Shown here: positions 27,601-37,200 of the stretch, one piece after another | How positions within the stretch are numbered: position 1 is the stretch's first letter | Layout: every line of letters starts with the position of its first letter | Assembly (NCBI RefSeq): GCF_032854445.1 | Contig: NC_088297.1 | Coordinates: 17,497,127-17,561,126, forward strand | Direction of reading: 5' to 3' | Source: Liolophura sinensis | Taxonomy: Eukaryota; Mollusca; Polyplacophora; Chitonida; Chitonidae | DNA length: 64,000 bases | Translations under genes and position numbers: made by a program | The notes under the pieces: generated by a model | Told to the model about the DNA's origin: nothing | Databases searched by the model: none | What the model saw: the letters and a program-made list of their open reading frames with translations, nothing else

Positions 27601-30600
27601 GCAACATAGGAAAAGAGCACACCTAACCAGATACTTGTGTGACAAGGCAACCTGTTAGGTTGGATTTGATCTAACGACCTTTAGGTTTTGATTCCACACT
27701 TCTACCACTAAACTAAAGGGAAATTCCCTCTATCCCGAAGATAGATACAGCGCTTACATATGACAAAGTCCTTCCCAAAGTATAGAAGACTGAACTTAAG
27801 CTACCCCAACTCTTCCCACCTCTGACACCAGAATGTAACCCATACTGGAAGGGAGGGCAGAGAAAACATGCAACACTGCTCTTAACGTGCAACAACCATT
27901 TTCCCTCTCCCCTTAAACCTAACTCGCCTCAAGTGCCAAGTGCTTTCCCTAGAACGGGGAAGATCACCCCTCCAGCCCCAAGCTAGAGTTAAAATCACAC
28001 TATTTGCAATGATGAACTAACCAAAAGATTGCAGTTAAATGACCTTTAAAATGTATTTTAACTGAGGTTTTAGGGGACTACATTTCACTTCTATGCCTGA
28101 CAACAGTCAACTTCATTGCTGGGAGAAACCTCTGTTAAACCACCAAACATCACCAGGCACCTGACCTTTACAATGCATATGCCTACTGATAGGTGTTTTG
28201 CCTCAAATTCAGGTACTTATATATTTCACTTCCATCACTGACAACTGTCAGGTTCATGGGTGAAAGAAACTACACGTAACCAGGTACACCTTTAATTGAT
28301 TTATTTATTTGATTTGTGTTTCACGCCGTACTCAAGAATATTTCACTTATACGACGGCAGCCAGCATTATGGTGGGTGGAAACTGGGCACAGCCCGGGGG
28401 AAACCCACGACCATCCGCAGGTTGCTGTCACACCTTCCCACGTATGGCCGGAGAGGAAGCCAGCATGAGCTGGACTTGAACTCACAGCGACCACATTGGT
28501 GAGAGACTCCTGGGTCAAAAACTGTGCTAGCGCACTAACCAACTGAGCCACGAAGGCCCCCCTCCTCTGTTATTTTAGAAGAGGGGTTGCAGCAGACCTA
28601 TTTAATGACAACAGCCTTATTTCTCTGGTCAGACGTACTTGATGATTCTATAATTATCTTTACATTAACAAAAAATTCTTATGAGGCTAGGGGATCTGCC
28701 ATATTAAAACGAATGAATGAATGTTTCCGGTTTAATGTCGCACTTAACAATTTTTCAGTCAGATGATGATGAGGAGTCATTATGTACATGTATGTGTACA
28801 TATATTGTGTCTTCTTGTGAAAAGGTGAGTTCTTGCCACCAAAGTACTGCTGCCACAGAATAGGTACCATACGAAAGACACCAAACATGACACCCCATCC
28901 AATCACGTTATACTGACACCGGGCTAACTAGTCATGTTTGCACTAACATCTCAGTATTAAGTATATAGTGCTAAGCTCATATACAGCTGGCACTAATGAT
29001 TTTCTACTGGTTGACTGATTGATTGTAGTTACAACCTTCTGCCGTGCTCAACAATTCTTCACGCTTCAGAAGGCAGGTTACACAAAAGAAACACAAAGGT
29101 CTAAATGTGCACTTTTTGTCGTCTTTTAACTGTAACCTGTCGGTTATACATCACCTAAGTAAAGGGATCGCTTCGGTGGCCTAATGTTAGAGCATCAGAA
29201 GATCTGGTATCAAATCTGTGTAATACGAAACGCTTTTTGATACCAAAAAAGGCACTTGTTGCTGCCTCAATTGACACTCAGCACTGAGAGATTAGAGCAA
29301 AGAAACAGGACTGGTTGGCCCAGTGTCAGTATAATGTGACAGGGTGTTTGGTGTCTTTCATATGGTACTATTTCTGTGGCAGCAGTACTTTGGTGACACT
29401 GACACAAGAATATACTGTACATGTACAGACACCTAAATGACTTGTTGCCATCATCACTGAAAAATTGTACTACACAAAAACCCAAGCATGCATCATAAAT
29501 AGGTATTAACAGGTGTGCTGTTCAAACTTAGTGCAGGTTGATTAGACATTTCCTTTAGGTGTACTTTCCCTGCACTTACTAATTGAAGATCGCCACCTCG
29601 TAAGGGTCTGTGAGGTTGAGCTCTTTGATCCGGTTCTGCAGGTAGACGGCTTTACGCATGCTCTCCGAGTAAGCCTCATCCCGTGTCAGGTAAGTAAACT
29701 TCTTCTGACGAATCTTGTGATCCGACAACGCCAAGTTCTCTGATACACAGAGCAGAGACATGTATGCCACAAACTGGCTACCTGTGCACGTTGGCCTGCA
29801 TCTAGCATTTACAGAACCTAGCCATTAATTTTAATGCATGTAAATTTATTCATTTACTGAATTATTGTTGAGCACCTTAATCAGGGCTTTTTCACTTATG
29901 ATAGCCAGATTAACAAGTGGAGGAACCAGAATGCTCTGGGGTAAAACCACTGACCTTTGGCCAGAAACTTTCCCATGTACACGTATGACATACTAAAATG
30001 CATGCCCGAGTTACAGACCAACCCCATTGAGCTTTAAACCAATAGCCTTTATCAGGAAAGTATATTTATTTCTTTATTTCATTGGTGTTTTACGCCTATT
30101 CTGTGGTGGCCAGCATTATAGTGGGAGGAAACTGGGCCAGGTTCAAACCCATGACCATCTGCAGGCTGCTGAAAAATCTTCCCACATATGGCTAGGAAGG
30201 TATAGCATGAACTTCTAGACCTCGACCACTTGGTACATGACAAGTGTGCAAACAGCCACGTACGCATCAATGACCAGCTAAATTTATTTTGCCAATCCTC
30301 CCAGCATGTACTTCTTGTTTGTGTCATATAATTGAAATATTCTCGCAGTAAAACTCATAAGAACTCCAATCCAATAAATTAAAAACTTAACTTACTGTCA
30401 ACCACAAACAATGAGACAGGGTTCGTGCAGGTATATGAAAATGAAATTCAAGGAGTTTTCAAGGAGTTTTTTTGTCATTTTCAAGGTTTTCAATGCTTCA
30501 ATTTGCATTCATGTATATTGAATAGTATGCTTGCTTTTGCAAGAAATATCTGCCCTTCACCTACATGTATATAATAATGCGACACATTCTTTGATCTGGC

Positions 30601-32501
30601 CTTGGCTCAGTTAAAAAAATGAACGTCATATATCAATATGCAGGGCTTCCTCTGGGTCAGTATTTTTTTTAGCCAGTCACTTTAGCCACTCATCAGATTT
30701 TGTAGTAAATACTATTTTTCTTTAGCCATACTTCCTTAGCGGCCATGACACTTGTAGGTCTCCTTCTGTAATTCGTTTTTATCTGCCTTAGTGTAGCTGC
30801 TAGAATCAGTTTATCAAATATTACAATTAGAACAATTGCCCTCAAAATAATGAACCAATGCTTGGCAGCATGTTTTCATTTTTATCTGAAGGATTCTAGT
30901 AAAATGTAATTTCCTGTCTCAGAAAAATTTGTTACGAAATTAATTTGTAAATTCAGTTTATTTAAGTGAAACACTATGATCAGTACATTGGAGTAACTCA
31001 GTCTGAGAGGAGAAAACCGGACGGTGTACACATTTATGGAAAGGCATACATTCTGAAAAATTTAATTTACAGTTACAAAAAAAAAATAGTTTATTAAGTG
31101 AAAAGTTTAAACTTTTTATGGGAGGTAACTTCATTTACAGGTGTAGCTCTACCTTGATTTATTTCCCTTGATAACTGTTTATCCCCCAAAATGCATTCTC
31201 ATTCGTTATTTAACAAAAATGATTTCAAGCGTTATTTAATGTAAGTCAATTTGCAACAATGCTGAACCCCCCTTTGTAGATTTCTATCCATTAATCGCCA
31301 TACAACTGTGCTGTTGTTGTTTCGCCGAGATGAGATCGTTTGAAATGAAAGTAAGCGGATTATTTTCATAAGAAAAATTGTGAAAATCTGCTAAAAAACC
31401 CAGAAAACTCTCATGGCAGATTCTGTATAACGATTGTATTTTTTCTTAAGTAAATAAATTTGCCGCCAAAAACACTCTCTTTTTTCAAATTTTATCACAT
31501 CTCAAAAAACTGTTCTAAATTTGCGACAATGGCGAGTCCCAGCCGAAGCCCTAACTATGGCAGAATTATCAGTGAGCTCCTGATATACAGACTCAGCGGT
31601 CAGCAGACAATATTTAAATTTGGGACAAACTAAGATTTTCAAGGAATTTCCAGGAGTATTAGTCTTTTTTAAGGACTTTCCAGTACTTGAAAATGAAATT
31701 GTCTTTTTCAAGCACTTTCAAAGGAGTTTCAAGGACTGTTGAACCCTGTGAGTGCTGGGGAATCTACCAATTCCCTGTTCCAGTCAAAGGCCAGTTTAGA
31801 CCCTGAGTTGGATTTAATTTTGGTATCGGGAGTAGCTTATTGCTCATGGGCTTGAAGATCTCTAGAATTTATCCAAAACTATAACTATCAGGGCAGAGTT
31901 TCACAAAGAGGCGCACAACATTTTTTAATCGTACATTTGTTGTACGATACTTTGTACGTCACTATTACCGACAGATGTATGACATCTTTGTGAAGCTGGG
32001 CCCAGTTGAGCCACACATGCAGCTACACTACAGACTGACAGATCAACAGAACGGCCCACTTAAACTGAGTTGCATGTGTACCAGCTAACATTAAAAGCAT
32101 TGCCTAAATCAGTTTTCGCAGAGTCTCGAAAATGGTGTCACTTTAAGGCTTTTAGTGGAAGATTTTGAAGAAAAGAAAAAAAGAATATAAAGGTCGTAAA
32201 GGAATGGCATATTTCGGACTTCAAGCTCCGTTCACCTGTAACTCGTACTCGAAGGCTGCTACGTGACGCCTAAGAAAAGGCACACCAACTCCTTCACTAA
32301 ACCCCCAACTCCTACCCTACCCCCACTTAGCTAAAAAAAAAACTCACGAATAAACCGCCTCCTTCGAACTTTTTCTGGTCCGTCGTACAAAAAATATGTC
32401 ATCTGCAAACTGTCAAATGAAGCTCGGTCTCTTTCCTTCTGCAGGTCTGGGTTCGTTTTGCTCGGCATTTTCCCGGTGTCTGCCACAGAAGCCGATTCCA
32501 T
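12680..32501 (-). CDS. ACOX1: Peroxisomal acyl-coenzyme A oxidase 1 (complete, 14 coding exons)
   Basis: Flavoenzyme of the first step of peroxisomal beta-oxidation: acyl-CoA plus O2 gives trans-2-enoyl-CoA plus H2O2. Coding exons in transcript order: 32501-32348, 29739-29580, 27480-27320, 26765-26658, 26254-26135, 23897-23782, 22644-22475, 21957-21795, 21118-20928, 16724-16572, 15941-15836, 15174-15028, 14538-14332, 12748-12680. They total 2025 nt (674 residues; human is 660), with every phase matching and no internal stop. Landmarks: N-terminal [14 protein letters not shown]; flavin and substrate region [11 protein letters not shown] (about 149-159); [34 protein letters not shown]-like [15 protein letters not shown]; the expected catalytic Glu in TYEGEYTVM (Glu436); and a C-terminal SKL, the PTS1 import signal. 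The start at 32501 is the first in-frame ATG, with a TGA 12 nt upstream; the ATG at codon 12 would give a start nearer the human one. Introns are full of repeats. It is divergent from KDM1B. Confidence 0.95.
13004..13271 (-). repeat. MetaSINE-type SINE, near full length
   Basis: Runs from tatttatttatttgattggt to ggccacggaggcccc. It is sense to ACOX1 in intron 13. Confidence 0.9.
13321..13953 (-). repeat. 79-bp minisatellite in ACOX1 intron 13 (8 units)
   Basis: Unit starts at 13321, 13400, 13479 and so on, each with tttacctcactggtcaaggg, cttgttatctc and cacaacaccttatgtcactg. Units differ by a few substitutions (ctggtc/ctagtc, ccaca/ccgca). On the minus strand each unit contains ccagtgag|gtaaaa, a donor-like sequence, after a short open stretch ([16 protein letters not shown]). 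No phase-compatible exon can be built, so I treat it as a plain minisatellite. Confidence 0.93.
15330..15548 (-). repeat. MetaSINE-type SINE, head truncated
   Basis: Tail (atttatttatttgattagtg), core and B-box region are present; the final head bases are lost. It is sense in ACOX1 intron 11. Confidence 0.85.
15985..16305 (+). repeat. GTCA/CCAG-rich low-complexity array
   Basis: Irregular tandem of 4-, 8- and 12-base words such as agtcaaccaacaagtc and agtcacccagcca, in ACOX1 intron 10. The open frame over it (NQxVNHQ-like) is a by-product of the repeat. Confidence 0.88.
17132..17310. mobile_element. Small MITE with about 27-bp terminal inverted repeats
   Basis: The left end agtgatcttagacttaagtc (17132) continuing aaaattt is mirrored by aaattttgacttaggtct (17283) continuing aagatcact. 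The 179-bp element has no coding capacity. It lies in ACOX1 intron 9. A related piece (gacttaagtcaaaatttgaaa) starts at about 26846. Confidence 0.75.
18067..19235 (+). pseudogene. Crypton-type tyrosine recombinase transposon remnant
   Basis: Broken coding sequence in ACOX1 intron 9, opposite to ACOX1. Segments in order: [19 protein letters not shown] (18085 on); [20 protein letters not shown] (about 18203-18262) followed by [20 protein letters not shown] and a cysteine-flanked box (18480-18512); [13 protein letters not shown] to [19 protein letters not shown] (18661-18950); and [20 protein letters not shown] (18954-19013), then a Ser/Pro-rich tail to 19235. The C-terminal HSxR...GHKS...Y order is that of DUF3504/Crypton-type tyrosine recombinases. 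The Tyr remains. Arg of HSIR reads Pro, and the expected C-R-R-G box reads TGT TGA TGA GGA (18500-18511), as CpG decay would give. Several frameshifts and stops are present. The element is inactive. Confidence 0.8.
19241..20000 (+). repeat. Imperfect direct repeats flanking the mariner-type element
   Basis: About 80 bases left of the element (19241-19320) and about 85 bases right of it (19911-20000) share, in order, ataaattcaact, agcagtttgttt, gcccaa, acttg and ccctatatatat. They are far longer than the TA duplication such an insertion makes. Confidence 0.7.
19323..19905 (-). mobile_element. Tc1/mariner-type deletion derivative (583 bp, TIRs, TA target site)
   Basis: Inverted ends gtgggcataaaaaaaatggg (19329 on) and its complement tttttttatgcccac (ending 19902), extended by gggccgtactttga, are flanked by TA at 19321-19322 and 19906-19907. 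On the minus strand the interior encodes a degraded C-terminus with [21 protein letters not shown] and [18 protein letters not shown], typical in style of mariner/Tc1 transposase ends. The rest of the transposase is gone, so the element is non-autonomous. It lies in ACOX1 intron 9, just after the Crypton remnant. Confidence 0.83.
21344..21590 (-). repeat. MetaSINE-type SINE, diverged full-length copy
   Basis: Tail tatttatttatttttacatc, core and head are recognisable. It is sense in ACOX1 intron 8. Confidence 0.83.
22605..23643 (-). repeat. Minisatellite of the ACOX1 exon 7 5' part plus its 3' splice site (7 units, about 148 bp)
   Basis: The unit core ggaatgtaccatctttttcc occurs at 22623, 22772, 22921, 23069, 23216, 23367 and 23515. 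The copy at 22623 is the authentic start of exon 7. On the minus strand every unit carries the acceptor context ctaatttttag, then about 40 bases encoding [12 protein letters not shown], then about 100 bases of intron. The copies at 22772 and 22921 keep TAG at the acceptor; the four further away read TAAG, moving the AG by one base. The array fills the end of intron 6. Confidence 0.95.
23955..24115 (-). repeat. Second SINE family, 3' part
   Basis: Complement of the family's tail (ttttcagtcacatgattgat; gacaccccacccagtcacat). It is sense in ACOX1 intron 5. Confidence 0.65.
24786..25064 (-). repeat. MetaSINE-type SINE, full length and well preserved
   Basis: Runs from agatttatttatttatttatt to ctgagccacggagggccc, with intact core and box motifs. 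It is sense in ACOX1 intron 5. Confidence 0.93.
25786..25965 (-). repeat. MetaSINE-type SINE, 3' two thirds
   Basis: Tail and core (ccatccgcaggttgctggca) are present and the head is lost. It is sense in ACOX1 intron 5. Confidence 0.85.
27203..27229. repeat. Poly(C) tract
   Basis: A nearly pure run of C of more than 20 bases, a likely site of length error. Confidence 0.9.
28298..28562 (-). repeat. MetaSINE-type SINE, full length and well preserved
   Basis: Runs from gatttatttatttgatttgt to gagccacgaaggccccc. It is sense in ACOX1 intron 2. Confidence 0.93.
28695..28920 (-). repeat. Second SINE family, 3' two thirds
   Basis: The complement shows gtcagtataacgtgattggat, ggtgtctttcgtatgg and gactgaaaaattgttaagtg. 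It is sense in ACOX1 intron 2. Confidence 0.75.
29165..29495 (+). repeat. Second SINE family, full-length diverged copy
   Basis: The tRNA-like head cttcggtggcctaatgttag is followed by cacttgttgctgcctcaatt, aggactggttggcccagtgt and cactgaaaaattgtac. It is antisense in ACOX1 intron 2. Confidence 0.75.
30062..30230 (-). repeat. MetaSINE-type SINE, 3' part
   Basis: Tail tatttctttatttcattggt, core ccatctgcaggctgctg and part of the head. It is sense in ACOX1 intron 1. Confidence 0.75.
30417..31748. mobile_element. hAT-like non-autonomous element
   Basis: It starts CAGGGTTC (30417-30424) and ends GAACCCTG (31741-31748), a perfect 8-bp inverted end of hAT type. Beside each end are runs of tcaaggagtttt / tttcaaggac, a motif common in hAT-derived MITEs. 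The interior shows no transposase. I see no exact 8-bp target duplication. It sits in ACOX1 intron 1. Confidence 0.65.
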
Positions 32502-34268
32502 CGCCTTGTTTCACTGACAGAAACAAAAATGACTTGCTCATTCAATTTGTGTCTCTTTTTTGACCTTATGGACTTTATACCACACGTTCGCCATTCACCT
32601 CTGTTCACCTCCGATATCTGCCTCGAGCCGTCTTCCGCGGGATCTTAAATCTCCGAGCTGCTGTACTGCCCTCTGAATGGTTGGTGTGCGTTCAGCAGTC
32701 CGTAGCTCAATGGCTCGTTTTCACTATCCGTGTATGAAGAACTGTTGCCTTCTTCATGATTGTTAGATTCACAGAAATACACAAAACAGTGATGTCATTT
32801 CATTTGCTGAACTATTATAAGGACCGAACAAAATCTTTGCCAAACCTAACTTCAGAATCGGTCCACGCGTGATGAAAAGAAATCAAACTGAAATTCTATG
32901 GTAGCAGAGTAGCGGCCCCTTGCATGAAAGTCTTTATTGTTGGAGTGTGAAACAGATGCTCAAGCTACAAAACAGAGACTAATTTTGGCAACAATAAGAC
33001 GTTCAGTATATCTAAAATTTGTGTTGCCAGTGCTTTCTGCTATATACTGACGGCCTGGATAATCTGAGTCAAGCCGGGTTAGTGAGTAGCATGTGAAGTA
33101 ATGCATTTTCGAGGCCAAACCAAAAGTTAGAACTGTCGCGTGTTGCAACAACAACAACATTTGAATTATTTAAATAATGTTTGTCACTTCTCTCTTGGAG
33201 TTCGTAAATTCAGAATTGATGTGCCTGTGTTGTATCGATAATTCATGTAGCTTTCTTGTAGTCTTTATTTCTGTATGTGATAAGTGAACAGCTAGATGCA
33301 TGGAACATCATTTAGTGCTCCTACAACGCAGTTGCCTCCCCTTGTTGCAGCACGCTGTGCACAACAAAATTCCAGTCCGAGATAGCGGAGACGTTAGGTT
33401 TGGCAAAATTTTGTTCAGCCAAGTATGGCCCCAAACCAGCGTCATAGCTCGCTTCATTTTAAAAACAGATGCAGTTACCTGCCAATGTCAAATATGTCAA
33501 GGCTGTGTGTACAGCCAGTCGCTTTGAACATCTCCAAGGAATTTCGGACCCATGCGGCCTGCAAGTGTTAGGCCGTGGAGATGTATTAGGTAGTTAATGT
33601 TAATGACACAGCAACTACATCAAGGTTTTAAATTGAGCGTGCTCTGACGCTGTTTTGACTTATTTATTTGATTGGTGTTTTATGCCGTACTCAAGAATAT
33701 TGACGTTGGTTTGGGGCTATCCTTGGCTAAACAAAATTTTGCTAAAGCTAACATCAGAGCAGTCTCAGATTACTGAATTCGAGTTAGTTTTTGCCTAGTA
33801 CCTCTTTCACTGGTCAATAAGAATTTAAATGCACTTTTTGATCATTGGTTAAGACACTTGTTTTAAATCGCTAGGACACTTTAATGCAGGGTCAATCCAG
33901 TCCCTGGATATGTTGGAGAGGGAATTTGTAAACTGCACGTCCTACTGTTTGTGGGGCTTGGTGACAGGAAGCAGTCCTCAACAATTGTATCATTATATGC
34001 CATTTGGATTATGATATGGATATCTTTGCTTCATACGTGGGAAAGTTCATCCTGGACACCCCAGTCTCTTGGCAGTCATAAAACTGACCACCACTGTAGA
34101 TTTTGTGTGCGTGAAATATTCTTCAATATGGCATTCAGCAACAATCAAAAACAAGATTTAATAGCCTGTACTGTTTGCCATGTTTTATATTTTCCCAGGT
34201 CTCATGTTTGCAAATTGTCTAGTAGTATAGGCACAATGGTCAGCTGACTCTTTGCGGGCACATTTATC
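32502..34268. promoter_or_regulatory. Divergent promoter region between ACOX1 and KDM1B
   Basis: These 1,767 bases separate the two start codons, which face away from each other, so both promoters and 5' UTRs must lie here or start here. I see no clear TATA box. A probable 3' splice site (ttttcccag, ending 34198) may join an upstream noncoding exon to the first KDM1B coding exon. The core of a SINE-like sequence lies at about 33895-33975, with a MetaSINE end fragment at 33660-33705. Sharing of control elements is inferred from the arrangement only. Confidence 0.5.
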
Positions 34269-37200
34269 ATGGACAACACTGTTAAGACTGAGCCCGCCTC
34301 AAACCAGCTGGGACAAACACCAAGGTGAGCTCCTTTTCAGGTTTAACTCTGGTTTCCTCCACAGATAAAACTGGGAGCCATAGTATATTTAAAGTGAACA
34401 ATTCTTGAGTGTGGCAGTAAGCAACAATCAAATAAATCAGTCAATCAGATGATAAAGGTTTATTGACACAGTTTATCAAATAAGCTTTTGTTGTTGTGTC
34501 CAAATTATGTTGATTTCTTTGTAGGTGTTCATTTACAAAAATGAGGTTTACATTTTCTTTTTTTACTGGTAATATCCTTAAACCTGTTGCTTTAGGGTGT
34601 CATCACGACCGACAAAAAGAAAGTCTTTCTTTGACGAAGAACAACCCAAACCTGCTGTGAAGCCAAATCCCAGCAAACGCCTCTCAGCAAGCACTGTTAC
34701 TGCTAAACCCAAAGCCAAAACAGAACCAAAGAAAGCTTACAGGAAGTGTGAGAAGTCTGGCTGCTCCGCCACTGTACCCATATGTTTCGTAAACGCCACT
34801 GAAAGGTACGTAGTGAACAGACTGTGGCTGAGTCGTTAAGGCACTGGCCGGAAGCCTTTCACTCGTTCTAGTTTCAGGTTCAAAATAACCTTGGACAAGG
34901 AATTTGTAAATTCACCTGCTCCTCACTGTTTGTGGGGACTTGGTGACAGTAAACAGTTGATGGTGCCAATGTCATTGCGCAATTGCGTGTAATGTTCTTT
35001 GTAGGCGACTTGCCTCCCTCCAATATGGCTTACATATCTGCACTTGTAACAGTGAGAAAGTTTTTCAGTAACAAAGGTGGCTGGTTTACTTTAGACTCAA
35101 AGCTTCTCTCTCTTTATATATCAGATAAATAAATATATTAAAGGCGCATGCACGTGTGTGCACCTTAATTCTTATCACCGCACCTTGGTAGCTTTGAGAG
35201 TAGAGATGTAACGATGCACCGCTGTATCGATGAATCATGATTCGTTGCCCCACGATTCCTGTATGGATATGCCAAAACATGTATCGCGATACAGAGTTCT
35301 TAATGGTTGGTTTATTCTCAATATAAAGTGCAACGTCTATGTATAACGTAGTTTGCCAGAGCGTGAATGAACTCACAAACCTTTAGTTTGCCGGGTTTAA
35401 ATCTGTGTTTCGGCTACCGGCTTCTGGCTTACAGCGGAAGTCAGACCGTTTCCAGAAGCCTAGCTCTGATAGGCTCTCGGTCAGCAGTACAGCTAATCAG
35501 ATGACCCGTACTATGTCTCCTTGAAAGACCAACAACCAAAATAACTTCACATCAAGAACTTGATACCCCGAGCCATGCAAGCGGAGTGAAGTACAAATCT
35601 GGTGTGTGGAAGCATTTTACTTTCATGGCAGATAACTGCTTGGTAACTATATGTCAGACTTTCAAAATTGCAATCGTTATACTAAGACACATTCTGACAA
35701 TAAATGTAAGTCTATATTGTTTTAAAATAATTTCAAATCTGCTTAATTTGCAGTGTATAATTTTATTGATATACGGGTCCATAAGTTAATTCACTTTGAT
35801 CCAATGAGAGCAAAATATTTGAACGAGATTTCTTTATTTATATTTGGTGATTGCCTTCTTGTTAAGTTGCTTGTATTCTGGGATAAAAGTTTTCACAAGA
35901 TACATTTATGTTGAACTTGTTATGTGATAAAGGAAATATGTTTCTTTTTATTTTCCACACATTGTAGCTCTATGTTTTTTTATTTATTAGGAAAGATGGA
36001 TTTATTTGATTTAACCAAAGAAACTTAAAAATGTTTTATTTTTGGAGATTCAAATAAGATTAATAAAGTTATGTTTTCATGTGATTTGTATTCCCTTCTT
36101 CTAAGTAACCATACTTACCAAATAATGAAATATGCAGGGCTTCACCTAGGTTAAATTGAATAATGATTTACTCTCCAGCCCAATAGTCAGACAAGGCACT
36201 GTATAAAGTGGGCGTATCGTGAACGTATTGTATCGCAACTCCTGTATCGTGTATCATATTGTGACAGGACCATATCATAACATGCCTATTTGAGATTAGA
36301 TTGTCTTGCTCTTAATAAGTGAGAGGTTTTGGGTTCAATCCCAACCTTGGACGACGAATTTTCAAGATTTGTCAGCTTTCACTAAATTGCTCAGTGCTGG
36401 CCCTGTGATCGTAAAACTGGCTTAGATTGAAGTCAGACTGATGTTCAAAAAGAAGATGGCACCTTGTAGTCACAAGTGGTATTGGAAAACCAATCTGACA
36501 GTCCATTATTAATCAAAATTTTGAATGGTAGAGAAAAAGTTTGACTTTCATGTAAACTGATGGTTTGAAAATTGTGGCTTCAAAGTTTAAAAATTATAGA
36601 TTCATTGCTAGAAATTGAATGATTTTTCCCAGTTTGGAAATTTAAGGTCCTAAAAAATGTGGACTGTCCTGGATTTATTCTGTGTTCCTATCACTATAAA
36701 TGCCAGTCAAATAAGTTAAAAAAGTTAAAGTTATTAAGAGAATGTTATTAAATTTACGTTGTTAAATAATTTCCAAAATTTGTCATGTGAAATCCTGAAG
36801 TCATTTTGGGGATCAATGTAAAATTTGTGTTCTTTACTGTAACAATGTTTATACAGATGTGCAGGAAATGGCTACACGTCACGATGGTACCACATATCCC
36901 CAGCTGAGCACTTCTGTAATGAGTGTTTTGAGTATTACTACAGAAGGTGAGTTATAAGGGCGAAACTACATATCCCTAGCTGGGTTTTTACTGAAAAACT
37001 TGCTTTATGAAGGACTCCAGGATAGACCTGCGTTACCATCAAATTTTAGTACTGACAAACACATTCACTGACCTGATTTGACCCGCACACTAAAGAGTAA
37101 TGCTGATGCTCAACCAACTCAAAATTTCAGTGAGTCAAGGTCAGGGGAAAGTGTTGTGCCTTAATTCAAAAAGTATGCAAACCTCTAAAATCCCACCAGC

